A stretch of DNA of 13,761 bases from Actinomycetes bacterium (lineage in GTDB: Bacteria > Actinomycetota > Acidimicrobiia > Acidimicrobiales > SZUA-35): the NCBI GenBank assembly GCA_024227975.1, contig JAAETV010000171.1, positions 1 to 13,761 on the forward strand. The letters run 5' to 3'. Shown one piece after another: positions 1 through 6,360 of the stretch (positions are counted from its first letter, which is position 1; each line of letters opens with the position of its first letter). The notes under the pieces were generated by a model. The model was not told the origin of the DNA and did no database searches. It worked only from the letters and a program-made list of their open reading frames with translations. The position numbers were made by a program, and so were the translations under genes.

Positions 1-2214
1 CTGCCGGTTGGGGTGTGCTTGGAACGCAATGCGTCGCGGGTCGATCGCCGCACTCCCGACCACGCCATCCGCCGTCAACACCGGAACATGGGCCGCACCA
101 TCAAGCGGCTCAAGCGGGAGCGTTTCGCCCGTGTCCATACCCTTCGCTCGGGTGACGAGGTCGATGGGGTGACCGTTGAGCGGGAACCGGTTTGGAATGA
201 CCGGCGAGACGATGTCGGTCCTTTCGACATCATCGGCGATGTCCACGGTTGCCACGAGGAGCTGATCCAGTTGCTGGCCGAACTGGGTTATGACGTCAGC
301 GCCGACGTGGTCAGCCATCCGGCCGGTCGTCGAGTGGTGTTCCTCGGCGATCTGGTCGATCGAGGACCGGGGGTGGCTGAGGTCCTCGATTTGGCCATGA
401 CCATGGTCGAGGCGGGTACCGCCCTCTGCATCCTGGGAAACCATGAGAACAAGCTGAGCCGGGCCTTGGCTGGTCGGAATGTGCAGATCACCCACGGTCT
501 AGCTGAGTCATTGGCTCAGTTGGAAGGGCGCTCCGCCGAGTACCGCCAACAGGTCAAGACGTTCCTCGATGGCTTGATCAGCCACTATGTTCTCGACGGG
601 GGCCGCCTCATCGTGGCTCACGCCGGACTGCCAGAGCGCTACCACGGCCGCACCTCGGGTCGGGTCAGGAGCATTGCCCTCTATGGCGACACCAGTGGCG
701 AGACCGACGACTACGGGCTCCCGGTGCGCTATCCGTGGGCCGACGACTACCAAGGCAAGGCTGCCGTTGTCTATGGTCACACGCCGGTTCCCACCGCGGA
801 ATGGGTCAACAATACGATCTGTCTCGATACCGGGTCGGTCTTCGGCGGTGAGCTGAGTGCCCTTCGCTGGCCTGAGCGAGAGCTGGTCTCGGTGCCGGCG
901 GGCCAGGAGTACTACGCCCCGACGCGCCCGCTGGCCACTGAGCCCGCGAGAGGGCGTCCCCTACGGTTGCTCGATGTTGATGATGTGCTGGGCAAGCAGT
1001 TCGTGGAGACGACTCTCGCTGGTCGATTGGCGATCGAGGTCGAGCGCTCGAGCGCAGCCCTGGAGGTGATGAGCCGGTTCGCCGTCGACCCTCGTTGGTT
1101 GATGTATCTGCCTCCCACGATGGCCCCCGTCGGTACCAGCGACCGGCCCGACTACCTGGAACACCCTGATGAGGCCTTCGCCTACTACCGCAACGCAGGG
1201 GTTGGCACGGTCGTGGGCCAGGAGAAGCACATGGGTTCACGAGCTGTGCTGGTCGTGGCCAAGGACACCGAAACCGCAGCCGAGCGGTTCGGGATCACCA
1301 ATGACGCGGCAGGAGTGGTGGTGACCAGGACGGGGCGGCCGTTCTTCGCTGACGGTGAGGTCACCAGGGCGCTACTGGACCGGGTTCGCCCTGCCATCGG
1401 TGCTGCCGGATGGTGGGAGAGTCTGGCCACAGGTTGGGTCGTGCTCGACGCTGAGATCTTGCCCTGGTCGGCCAAGGCCACCGACCTGTTGCGTCGTCAA
1501 TATGCGGCAACAGGTGCGGCCGGGAGGGCAGAGCTGGTGGTGGCCGAGCAGCTACTGGCCGAAGCTCTGGGGTCAGGGGTGGATGCCGACGCGCTGGGTG
1601 AGCTGGCTAGTCGGACGACCCGACGACGAGACCATGTCGGTTCATACGTTGACGCCTACCGCCGTTACTGCTGGGCGGTCGAGGGGCTCGACGGTGTCGA
1701 GATTGCTCCGTTCCAAGTCCTGGCTGCTGAGGGTGAGGTTCTGGCTCGCCGCAGTCATCGGTGGCATCTCGAGCAGATCGATGCCCTGGTTGGCCATGAT
1801 GATGGATTCTTGCGGCGAACCGATCGGCGCGAGATCGACCTCGGCAACGAAACCCAGGTCGAAGAGGCCACCCAATGGTGGACCGAGATGACCAATGCTG
1901 GGGGTGAGGGCATGGTAGTCAAGCCGGCCGAACCGATTCTGAAAGGTGAGCGCGGCCTGGTCTTGCCCGGGGTCAAATGTCGAGGTCGGGAATACTTGCG
2001 GATCATCTACGGGCCCGAGTACCTGGAGCCAGCCAACCTTGACCGGTTGAGGTCGCGCTCACTCGGCCGCAAATCGTCATTGGCCCGCCGGGAGTTCGCT
2101 TTGGGGATCGAGGCCCTGGACCGGTTCGTGGCCAACGAGCATCTCCACCGGGTTCATGAGTGTGTCTTCGGTGTGCTGGCCCTCGAGAGTGAGCCCGTCG
2201 ATCCGCGGCTCTGA
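1..2214 (+). CDS. pnkp: Polynucleotide kinase-phosphatase-ligase (Pnkp), 5' end outside the window
   Basis: This RNA end-healing and sealing enzyme is cut at its N terminus: the frame is open to base 1, and the first ~70 residues look like the end of the kinase domain, whose P-loop must lie upstream. Numbering from the GTG at base 13, a calcineurin-type phosphatase follows with GDVHG (D76, H78), GDLVDRG (D113), GNHE (N143, H144) and a later YGHTP motif. The adenylyltransferase (ligase) domain has EKHMGSR with the probable nucleotidyl lysine K405, LDAEILPW, EGMVVKP (K637) and KCRGREYLRIIYG (K655). Known Pnkp proteins are about 850 residues, so roughly 115-130 residues are missing. In the family Pnkp heals 5'-OH and 2',3'-cyclic phosphate ends and works with the methyltransferase Hen1. 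A hen1 gene could lie outside this window, but that is inference. All phosphatase and ligase motifs look intact. Confidence 0.93.
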   Translation: MPVGVCLERNASRVDRRTPDHAIRRQHRNMGRTIKRLKRERFARVHTLRSGDEVDGVTVEREPVWNDRRDDVGPFDIIGDVHGCHEELIQLLAELGYDVSADVVSHPAGRRVVFLGDLVDRGPGVAEVLDLAMTMVEAGTALCILGNHENKLSRALAGRNVQITHGLAESLAQLEGRSAEYRQQVKTFLDGLISHYVLDGGRLIVAHAGLPERYHGRTSGRVRSIALYGDTSGETDDYGLPVRYPWADDYQGKAAVVYGHTPVPTAEWVNNTICLDTGSVFGGELSALRWPERELVSVPAGQEYYAPTRPLATEPARGRPLRLLDVDDVLGKQFVETTLAGRLAIEVERSSAALEVMSRFAVDPRWLMYLPPTMAPVGTSDRPDYLEHPDEAFAYYRNAGVGTVVGQEKHMGSRAVLVVAKDTETAAERFGITNDAAGVVVTRTGRPFFADGEVTRALLDRVRPAIGAAGWWESLATGWVVLDAEILPWSAKATDLLRRQYAATGAAGRAELVVAEQLLAEALGSGVDADALGELASRTTRRRDHVGSYVDAYRRYCWAVEGLDGVEIAPFQVLAAEGEVLARRSHRWHLEQIDALVGHDDGFLRRTDRREIDLGNETQVEEATQWWTEMTNAGGEGMVVKPAEPILKGERGLVLPGVKCRGREYLRIIYGPEYLEPANLDRLRSRSLGRKSSLARREFALGIEALDRFVANEHLHRVHECVFGVLALESEPVDPRL

Positions 2215-2317
2215 TCGCCTATCTGAGTCTCACTCTGAGGTTGTTGGGTGGCACGAGGGGATGGGATTGGGTCAGGGGGTGCCGTCTAGGCTCGGGTCAC
2301 GTCGAGCAGGGGGCACG

Positions 2318-3976
2318 ATGATGGCTGAGGTTGGATACGACTGGTTGCGGCTTGGTGATCTCCCCCAGCGGGCAGCAGATAGATGGGGAGACCGCCCGGC
2401 CGTGATCTGGCACGACGAGGTCATGACCCACGCTGAGTTTGCTGTCGAAGTCGATCGGGTGGCGAAGGGCTTGATGGCGCTCGGAGTCGGCGCTGGCGAT
2501 CATGTGGCCATCTGGATGACGAACCGTCCTGAGTGGCTATTCATCATGTATGCCGTGCCCAAGATCGGGGGATGTCTCGTCCCCTTGAATACTCGGTACC
2601 GCGCCGACGATGTTGCGTTCACGGTTGTCGACTCCGAGGCCCAGTTCCTGATCAGCATCGATCGATCGGGCCCCGTCGATTACCGGTCGATGCTGGCCGA
2701 GGCCCGAACCGGGATCGAGTCGGCCGGACATCTCCGGCACATCGTCATGTTGGGGGAAAGGCTCGATGACTCGACTAGTTGGGAAGAGCTGCTGGCCCTC
2801 GGCCAGGATGTGTCTGACACCGAGTTGGCGGCGCGGGCCGATTCGGTTGACCTGGACCAGCTGATGATGTTGGCCTACACCTCGGGAACTACCGGCCATC
2901 CCAAGGGGGTGATGCACAGCCATCGGCCCGTCCGCGTCTGTCGCGAGCGGGCCATGTTGTGGGGTAATACGTTCAACGATATTCACATGAGTTATCTGCC
3001 GATATTTCATCTCTTCGGGTTTTCTGAGGTGGCCATGATGTGTGCCTTGACCGGAGCGTGTCAGGTGTTGATGGAAGTGTTCGACCCTCACAAGGTTCTC
3101 GATCTGGTCGAGCGGTATCGAGCTACGGTCCTCCACGGGTTTGACAGCCATTGGAAGGACCTGCTGGCAGCGCAGGCAGAGCGAGAGCGGGACGTCTCGT
3201 CGTTGCGTTTCGGGACCCTGGCGGCGGGGATGGAATCGAGCACACCGACGGCCAGGGCCGCCCAAGATACGTTTTGTCCCACCGTGAGCGGTTTCGGGAT
3301 GAGTGAGGTGTGGGCCTTCATCTCAGCCAGTCATCAGAGCCATACTGTCGAGCAGAGGACAGAAGCATCGGGCTATCCGGTTGAAGGCATCGAATTCCAG
3401 GTTCGCGACGTCGAGACTGGGAAGGTCGTTGGCCCCGATGTGCCGGGCGGCCTCTTCATACGGGGCTACACCCGAACTGAGGGGTACTGGCGCCGGCCGG
3501 AAGCCAACGCCGAGGCCATCGATGCCGATGGCTATTTCGACAGTGGTGATCTGGCCCGTATCCGACCTGATGGTCATCTAGTCTTCATGGGGCGGCACAA
3601 GGACATGCTCAAGGTCGGTGGTGAGAACGTCTCACCGGCCGAGGTCGAGGGCTACCTTCTCGACTCTGGAGGGCTGACCGAGATTGCGGTTGTCGGCTAT
3701 CCCGACTCTCGCCTGGGGGAGGTGGCTGTGGCCTTTGCCATTCCCAGCCCGGGCTCGGAGGTCACCGAAGAAGGGCTCATCGAGCGGTGCCGGGGCCGGA
3801 TCGCCAGCTTCAAGATCCCCCGTCACATGTTTCTCGTCGATGAGTTACCCATGACACCATCAGGGAAGATTCGCAAGATCGAGCTGCGGGCTCGAGCCAT
3901 CGAGCTACTCGGCGACCCAAACAGACGCTTCAAGGCCCGCCATGAGGCGCATGGCGGGCCTGAATATGTCCTTTGA
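2318..3976 (+). CDS. AMP-forming acyl-CoA synthetase (class I adenylate-forming enzyme)
   Basis: The predicted 552-residue enzyme activates a carboxylic acid to an acyl-adenylate and transfers it to CoA. All ANL core motifs are present: the phosphate loop YTSGTTGHPKGV (residues 187-198), GFGMSE (325-330), YFDSGDL (406-412), the hinge segment GRHKDMLKVGGEN (425-437) and PSGK with catalytic lysine K517. The length and the GGEN hinge fit fatty- or cyclic-acid CoA ligases better than acetyl-CoA synthetase, but the substrate cannot be read from sequence. I chose the ATG at 2318 because the conserved N terminus begins there (GYDWLRLGDL) and a purine-rich AGCAGGGGG precedes it. The ATG at 2321 is equally possible. 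The frame is open back to 2156, but that extension overlaps pnkp and looks non-conserved. It lies 103 bases downstream of pnkp, with no obvious functional link. Confidence 0.93.
   Translation: MMAEVGYDWLRLGDLPQRAADRWGDRPAVIWHDEVMTHAEFAVEVDRVAKGLMALGVGAGDHVAIWMTNRPEWLFIMYAVPKIGGCLVPLNTRYRADDVAFTVVDSEAQFLISIDRSGPVDYRSMLAEARTGIESAGHLRHIVMLGERLDDSTSWEELLALGQDVSDTELAARADSVDLDQLMMLAYTSGTTGHPKGVMHSHRPVRVCRERAMLWGNTFNDIHMSYLPIFHLFGFSEVAMMCALTGACQVLMEVFDPHKVLDLVERYRATVLHGFDSHWKDLLAAQAERERDVSSLRFGTLAAGMESSTPTARAAQDTFCPTVSGFGMSEVWAFISASHQSHTVEQRTEASGYPVEGIEFQVRDVETGKVVGPDVPGGLFIRGYTRTEGYWRRPEANAEAIDADGYFDSGDLARIRPDGHLVFMGRHKDMLKVGGENVSPAEVEGYLLDSGGLTEIAVVGYPDSRLGEVAVAFAIPSPGSEVTEEGLIERCRGRIASFKIPRHMFLVDELPMTPSGKIRKIELRARAIELLGDPNRRFKARHEAHGGPEYVL
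3933..3961 (+). terminator. 12-bp perfect stem-loop at the 3' end of the acyl-CoA synthetase gene
   Basis: AGGCCCGCCATG (3933-3944) and CATGGCGGGCCT (3950-3961) form a perfect 12-bp stem around a 5-base loop. The stem lies inside the coding sequence and ends 15 bases before the end of the stop codon. It is strong and GC-rich but has no U-tract, so it is not a textbook intrinsic terminator. It could help end transcription or protect the 3' end of the mRNA between the two convergent genes. Confidence 0.4.
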
Positions 3977-3979
3977 TCT

Positions 3980-4008
3980 CCGACTCACCAACAATCGGTG
4001 GGTGTCGG
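3980..4008. terminator. Imperfect hairpin between convergent genes
   Basis: CCGAC (3980-3984) pairs with GTCGG (4004-4008), and CACC (3986-3989) can pair with GGTG (3997-4000) across a small internal loop. It sits in the 64-base gap between the stop of the acyl-CoA synthetase (+) and the stop of the 79-residue gene (-). A T-rich stretch, TTGTGTTT, follows on the + strand at 4021. A weak bidirectional terminator is plausible. Confidence 0.3.
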
Positions 4009-4040
4009 CGTCGGGAGGGGTTGTGTTTGGTCCAGGCCTA

Positions 4041-4280
4041 CTAACTGTGATCGGTCAAAACGCGCTTCGCCGTCATCGAAGCCGTCGGCATCGATGATTT
4101 GAGCTTGGTCGAGAGGTCATCCAGCGAGACGTTGGGGTCGACAGCATCGACTGTCTTGCCGTCAGCACCAAGGGTGATTCCTGCATCGCTGAAGGCTTGG
4201 CGGAGCTCATCGTGGCGGTTTGGCATCGTGACTCCGACGCACTTGTCGAAAATGGCTTGGGCAATGAATACTGGGTCCAT
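4041..4280 (-). CDS. Unrecognised 79-residue acidic protein, second gene of the ODP-like unit
   Basis: I do not recognise this protein. It starts MDPVFIAQAIF and contains a short charged helix-like segment (NRHDELRQAF, residues 21-30), a DG/DP-rich middle, VSLDDLSTKLKSS (51-63) and a basic tail ending VLTDHS. There is one cysteine (C14). No signal peptide or membrane helix is visible. The start is well supported: AAGGAG sits 7 bases upstream of the ATG. That ribosome site overlaps the stop codon of the diiron protein gene, so the two are almost certainly co-transcribed and probably translationally coupled. The same frame is open further upstream, but that stretch is antisense-like and lies inside the neighbouring gene. 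Its genetic partner suggests a role with the oxygen-binding protein, perhaps as a partner or regulator. This is inference from position only. Confidence 0.75.
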   Translation of the reverse strand: MDPVFIAQAIFDKCVGVTMPNRHDELRQAFSDAGITLGADGKTVDAVDPNVSLDDLSTKLKSSMPTASMTAKRVLTDHS

Positions 4281-4287
4281 GAATGAG

Positions 4288-4293
4288 CTCCTT
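4288..4293 (-). promoter_or_regulatory. Shine-Dalgarno site AAGGAG that fixes the small gene's start
   Basis: Read on the - strand, AAGGAG lies 7 bases before the ATG at 4280. It is contiguous with, and overlaps, the end region of the upstream diiron protein gene (stop at 4294-4296). This geometry favours translational coupling. Confidence 0.75.
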
Positions 4294-5103
4294 CTAGTTG
4301 CTCTGTAGGACTTGCTGGCGTTCGGACCATTCGAGAGTGATCCCGTTCTTGGTCGCCAGGCGGTCGATCTCGTCTCCAACCCGGAGACCATGGGCTGCAC
4401 CCATGTAGATCGGGATCTGATCCTCGGGGATAACACATCCGTGCTGGGGGCAGAAGCGAGACACTCCCGGCCCGGCGAGGAGCTGCTCGATCCTCTTGAG
4501 GGCGTATTCGAGGGCACGCTTGGAGCCCAGGTACTGGCCGAGGAAGGTCGTCAGGAACTCGGGATAGGTGGCATCGGCGATGACATTGTCTCCGACCGTG
4601 AAGCCCCCGAAGGCGTCCGAGGTGAAGAGTGACTTCGACTCGTGGTCGTAGGTGACCATGGACCCGATGAAATGGGCGTAGGGAGTCATGAAGAAGGAGA
4701 GCTGGCGATTGCCACCGACGGTGATGCTCTCACCATCTTCTACCCCGTGCAGCTCGGACGACAGCCCATAGTGCTGGACGAGCAGTAGAGACTCGACCGG
4801 AGTGTAGATCTTGACCTCGGGGCTCACTACCTTCTCAAACAGAGGCAGCGCTGCGCACAGGTCGGGGTCCTGATGCTGCACGATCATCGTGGTGATGGTT
4901 CGAGGGTCAAGGACCTGGTTGACCTTGCGGAGCACACAGGAGTAGAACTCGGGCTTGGCCGAGCCGGGATCGATCAGGGCGGCTCCTCCGTCACCGGTGA
5001 TCAGATAGGGCACATTGGCCCATGAGTTCCGCGTATCCATCACCCCCAGGTGAAAGACACCGGGCGCGAGTTCGACTGGATTCGCATCATCGTAAGTCTG
5101 CAT
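4294..5103 (-). CDS. Metallo-beta-lactamase-fold diiron protein of the flavodiiron/ODP type
   Basis: The 269-residue product resembles the diiron half of flavodiiron proteins and the stand-alone ODP oxygen-binding proteins. It lacks a flavodoxin or rubredoxin domain. Candidate iron ligands in the expected order are H77, D79 and D81 (QHQDPDL), H144 (YAHFIG), D163 (TSDAFGG) and H221 (PQHGC). Classical flavodiiron enzymes have HxExDH, so here the glutamate is aspartate and the following histidine is leucine (L82), as tends to be seen in ODP-like sensors. The protein could bind O2 or NO, or have residual reductase activity. A sensing role is inference. I chose the ATG at 5103 because GGAGGA lies 4 bases upstream. 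An in-frame ATG at 5121 adds only six residues and has no ribosome site of its own. It appears cytoplasmic and is followed by the 79-residue gene with a 13-base gap. Confidence 0.87.
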   Translation of the reverse strand: MQTYDDANPVELAPGVFHLGVMDTRNSWANVPYLITGDGGAALIDPGSAKPEFYSCVLRKVNQVLDPRTITTMIVQHQDPDLCAALPLFEKVVSPEVKIYTPVESLLLVQHYGLSSELHGVEDGESITVGGNRQLSFFMTPYAHFIGSMVTYDHESKSLFTSDAFGGFTVGDNVIADATYPEFLTTFLGQYLGSKRALEYALKRIEQLLAGPGVSRFCPQHGCVIPEDQIPIYMGAAHGLRVGDEIDRLATKNGITLEWSERQQVLQSN

Positions 5104-5107
5104 AGAT

Positions 5108-5113
5108 TCCTCC
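5108..5113 (-). promoter_or_regulatory. Shine-Dalgarno site GGAGGA for the diiron protein gene
   Basis: On the - strand GGAGGA precedes the ATG at 5103 by 4 bases. It lies downstream of the alternative ATG at 5121, so it decides in favour of the shorter protein. The 275-base stretch 5104-5378, between this gene and the next one upstream on the - strand, shows no convincing gene and presumably holds the promoter. I could not identify -10 or -35 boxes with confidence. Confidence 0.7.
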
Positions 5114-5378
5114 GTGGTCATGGGTCATTGGACCCGTCCATACCCCTATGTCGGCACCGAGTCAGAGACTCTTAGCGGATAGGGACCAGAGGGTTGCCGG
5201 CATCGGTCTACTGGGTCGGTGCCCGGCCCCTTCGGGTTCCTTGTCGGCGCACCTCTTTGGGCGTGGGCCGAAGGAAGGGAGATACTGGTCAGTGCAGGAC
5301 TGAGCCAGATCATCGTCCACGGGGTTCTCGCTGCCGACTGTGACTAGGTCTGGCGGTTCCATTCCGACTCTGAGCAGA

Positions 5379-5939
5379 TCATGGTGCCTGTCCGTCGGGG
5401 GGCCATGGTGCAGTGCCGTCTTCGAGAGGTACATCGAGCGAGCGGAGGAGATTGGAAAACAAGGTCCAGTTGGCGATGATGGCGACAAGCTCGATGAGCG
5501 CTGCTTCGTCATCGAATGCCTTGGAGCACTCCGCCCACGATTCATCGCTGACCCTACCAGTCGCCAACGAGTCGTCAGTGGCTGCCAGCACCGCGCGTTC
5601 TGTCTGTCCGAAGCCGGCGTGGTGCTGCCAGTCTCGGACACCGAGCAGATCGCTCTCGGGAATACTCATGCCGGTGGCAACCCGCCAGTGCTGGGTCCAC
5701 TCGTAGGTTGCACCGGTAGCCCAACCGATTCGCATGATGATGAGTTCGCGTAGTCGCCCGTCGAACTCGCCCATGATCAGCAGGTTGTGGAGCATGCCGT
5801 TCAGCGCCCGCGCAACCCGCGGGTTCTTCAGCGCGATCTGGAATACCGAGAGGTTGCCCATGTACTCGGGCAGGTCATGCTCTGCGGCCACGGCTCGCGC
5901 CGCATCCGCATCGAGTCTACCGATTCGTCCTTCTGCCAT
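5379..5939 (-). CDS. Carboxymuconolactone decarboxylase (CMD)-family protein lacking the AhpD cysteines
   Basis: The 186-residue product has the all-helical CMD/AhpD layout, with the core helix pair LRELIIMRIGWATGATYEW (residues 63-81) and QHWRVATGMS (83-92). The family signature is ExxCxxHxxxA. Here E80 and H84 are kept but the segment reads YEWTQHWRVA, so no CxxC or single cysteine is present at that site. Thiol peroxidase-partner chemistry of the AhpD kind is therefore unlikely, and a decarboxylase-like or isomerase-like role is more plausible. Many actinobacterial homologues of this type are uncharacterised. The start at 5939 has AGAGGA 7 bases upstream. The gene is divergent from the sensor kinase gene and lies 275 bases before the diiron protein gene on the same strand, so co-transcription is possible but not shown. 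Confidence 0.85.
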   Translation of the reverse strand: MAEGRIGRLDADAARAVAAEHDLPEYMGNLSVFQIALKNPRVARALNGMLHNLLIMGEFDGRLRELIIMRIGWATGATYEWTQHWRVATGMSIPESDLLGVRDWQHHAGFGQTERAVLAATDDSLATGRVSDESWAECSKAFDDEAALIELVAIIANWTLFSNLLRSLDVPLEDGTAPWPPDGQAP

Positions 5940-6360
5940 TCGAGTGTCCTCTTCTGTCGAGATCGAGATCGGTACCGTGGCGGCTCTGGAGCGTCAGCGG
6001 TCCGTGGCCCAAGTCTCGCGCTATGCGTGGACCTCAGCGGCGCTGGCGAGCATCCTCGGCAACCATGACCAGCATTGCAGACGTCATCGCTTCGTTCTAG
6101 CCGTCCAGCCACTCACGCGGCCCGTCGGGTCCCGGCGCCACGAACTCCTTGCTGCATTCGAATGACTCAGACACGCCCCGGCCTGATCCCGACCATCAGT
6201 ACCAGTCCTAATCCGTATGAACTTCTCCAGGGCTAGCGTCCCAAAACCATCTTGGACCAGGCTTGATTCCTGTCTGCATGCGCCGATCGGGGGCCTGAAG
6301 AAGCTGAGTTGTCGCATAGCCGTCAGCCCATTGGCGGGCTGTATTGAGAGGTTCAACAAG
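5940..6360. other. 421-base divergent intergenic region with a leader hairpin
   Basis: This stretch separates the CMD-like gene (-) from the sensor kinase gene (+). No ORF in it has a plausible ribosome site with protein-like composition. It should contain promoters for both directions, but I see no clear consensus boxes. CAGCCC (6324-6329) and GGGCTG (6336-6341) form a 6-bp hairpin. This ends 4 bases before the GAGAGG ribosome site of the kinase, so it could modulate translation. Confidence 0.5.

Noticed and set aside
1..2214. Pnkp as part of a novel defence island
   Set aside because: Pnkp is a known RNA-repair enzyme. No toxin, nuclease or other defence gene lies beside it within the window, and the upstream side is not visible.
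2156..2317. Upstream extension of the acyl-CoA synthetase to an ATG at 2156
   Set aside because: It overlaps the end of pnkp by 59 bases, reads like out-of-frame coding sequence, and adds no family-conserved residues. The N terminus typical of the family begins near 2318.
4294..5103. Beta-lactamase or glyoxalase II activity for the metallo-beta-lactamase-fold protein
   Set aside because: The HxHxDH zinc motif is replaced by HxDxDL, and the overall layout matches flavodiiron/ODP proteins.
5162..5362. 66-residue - strand ORF between the CMD-like and diiron genes
   Set aside because: No good ribosome site, mixed third-position bases and unremarkable composition. It is the tail of a frame that is antisense or out of frame to the CMD-like gene.
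6217..6360. 48-residue N-terminal extension of the hybrid kinase
   Set aside because: No ribosome site at the ATG 6217 and no membrane-protein start pattern. The hydrophobic N terminus and GAGAGG support 6361.
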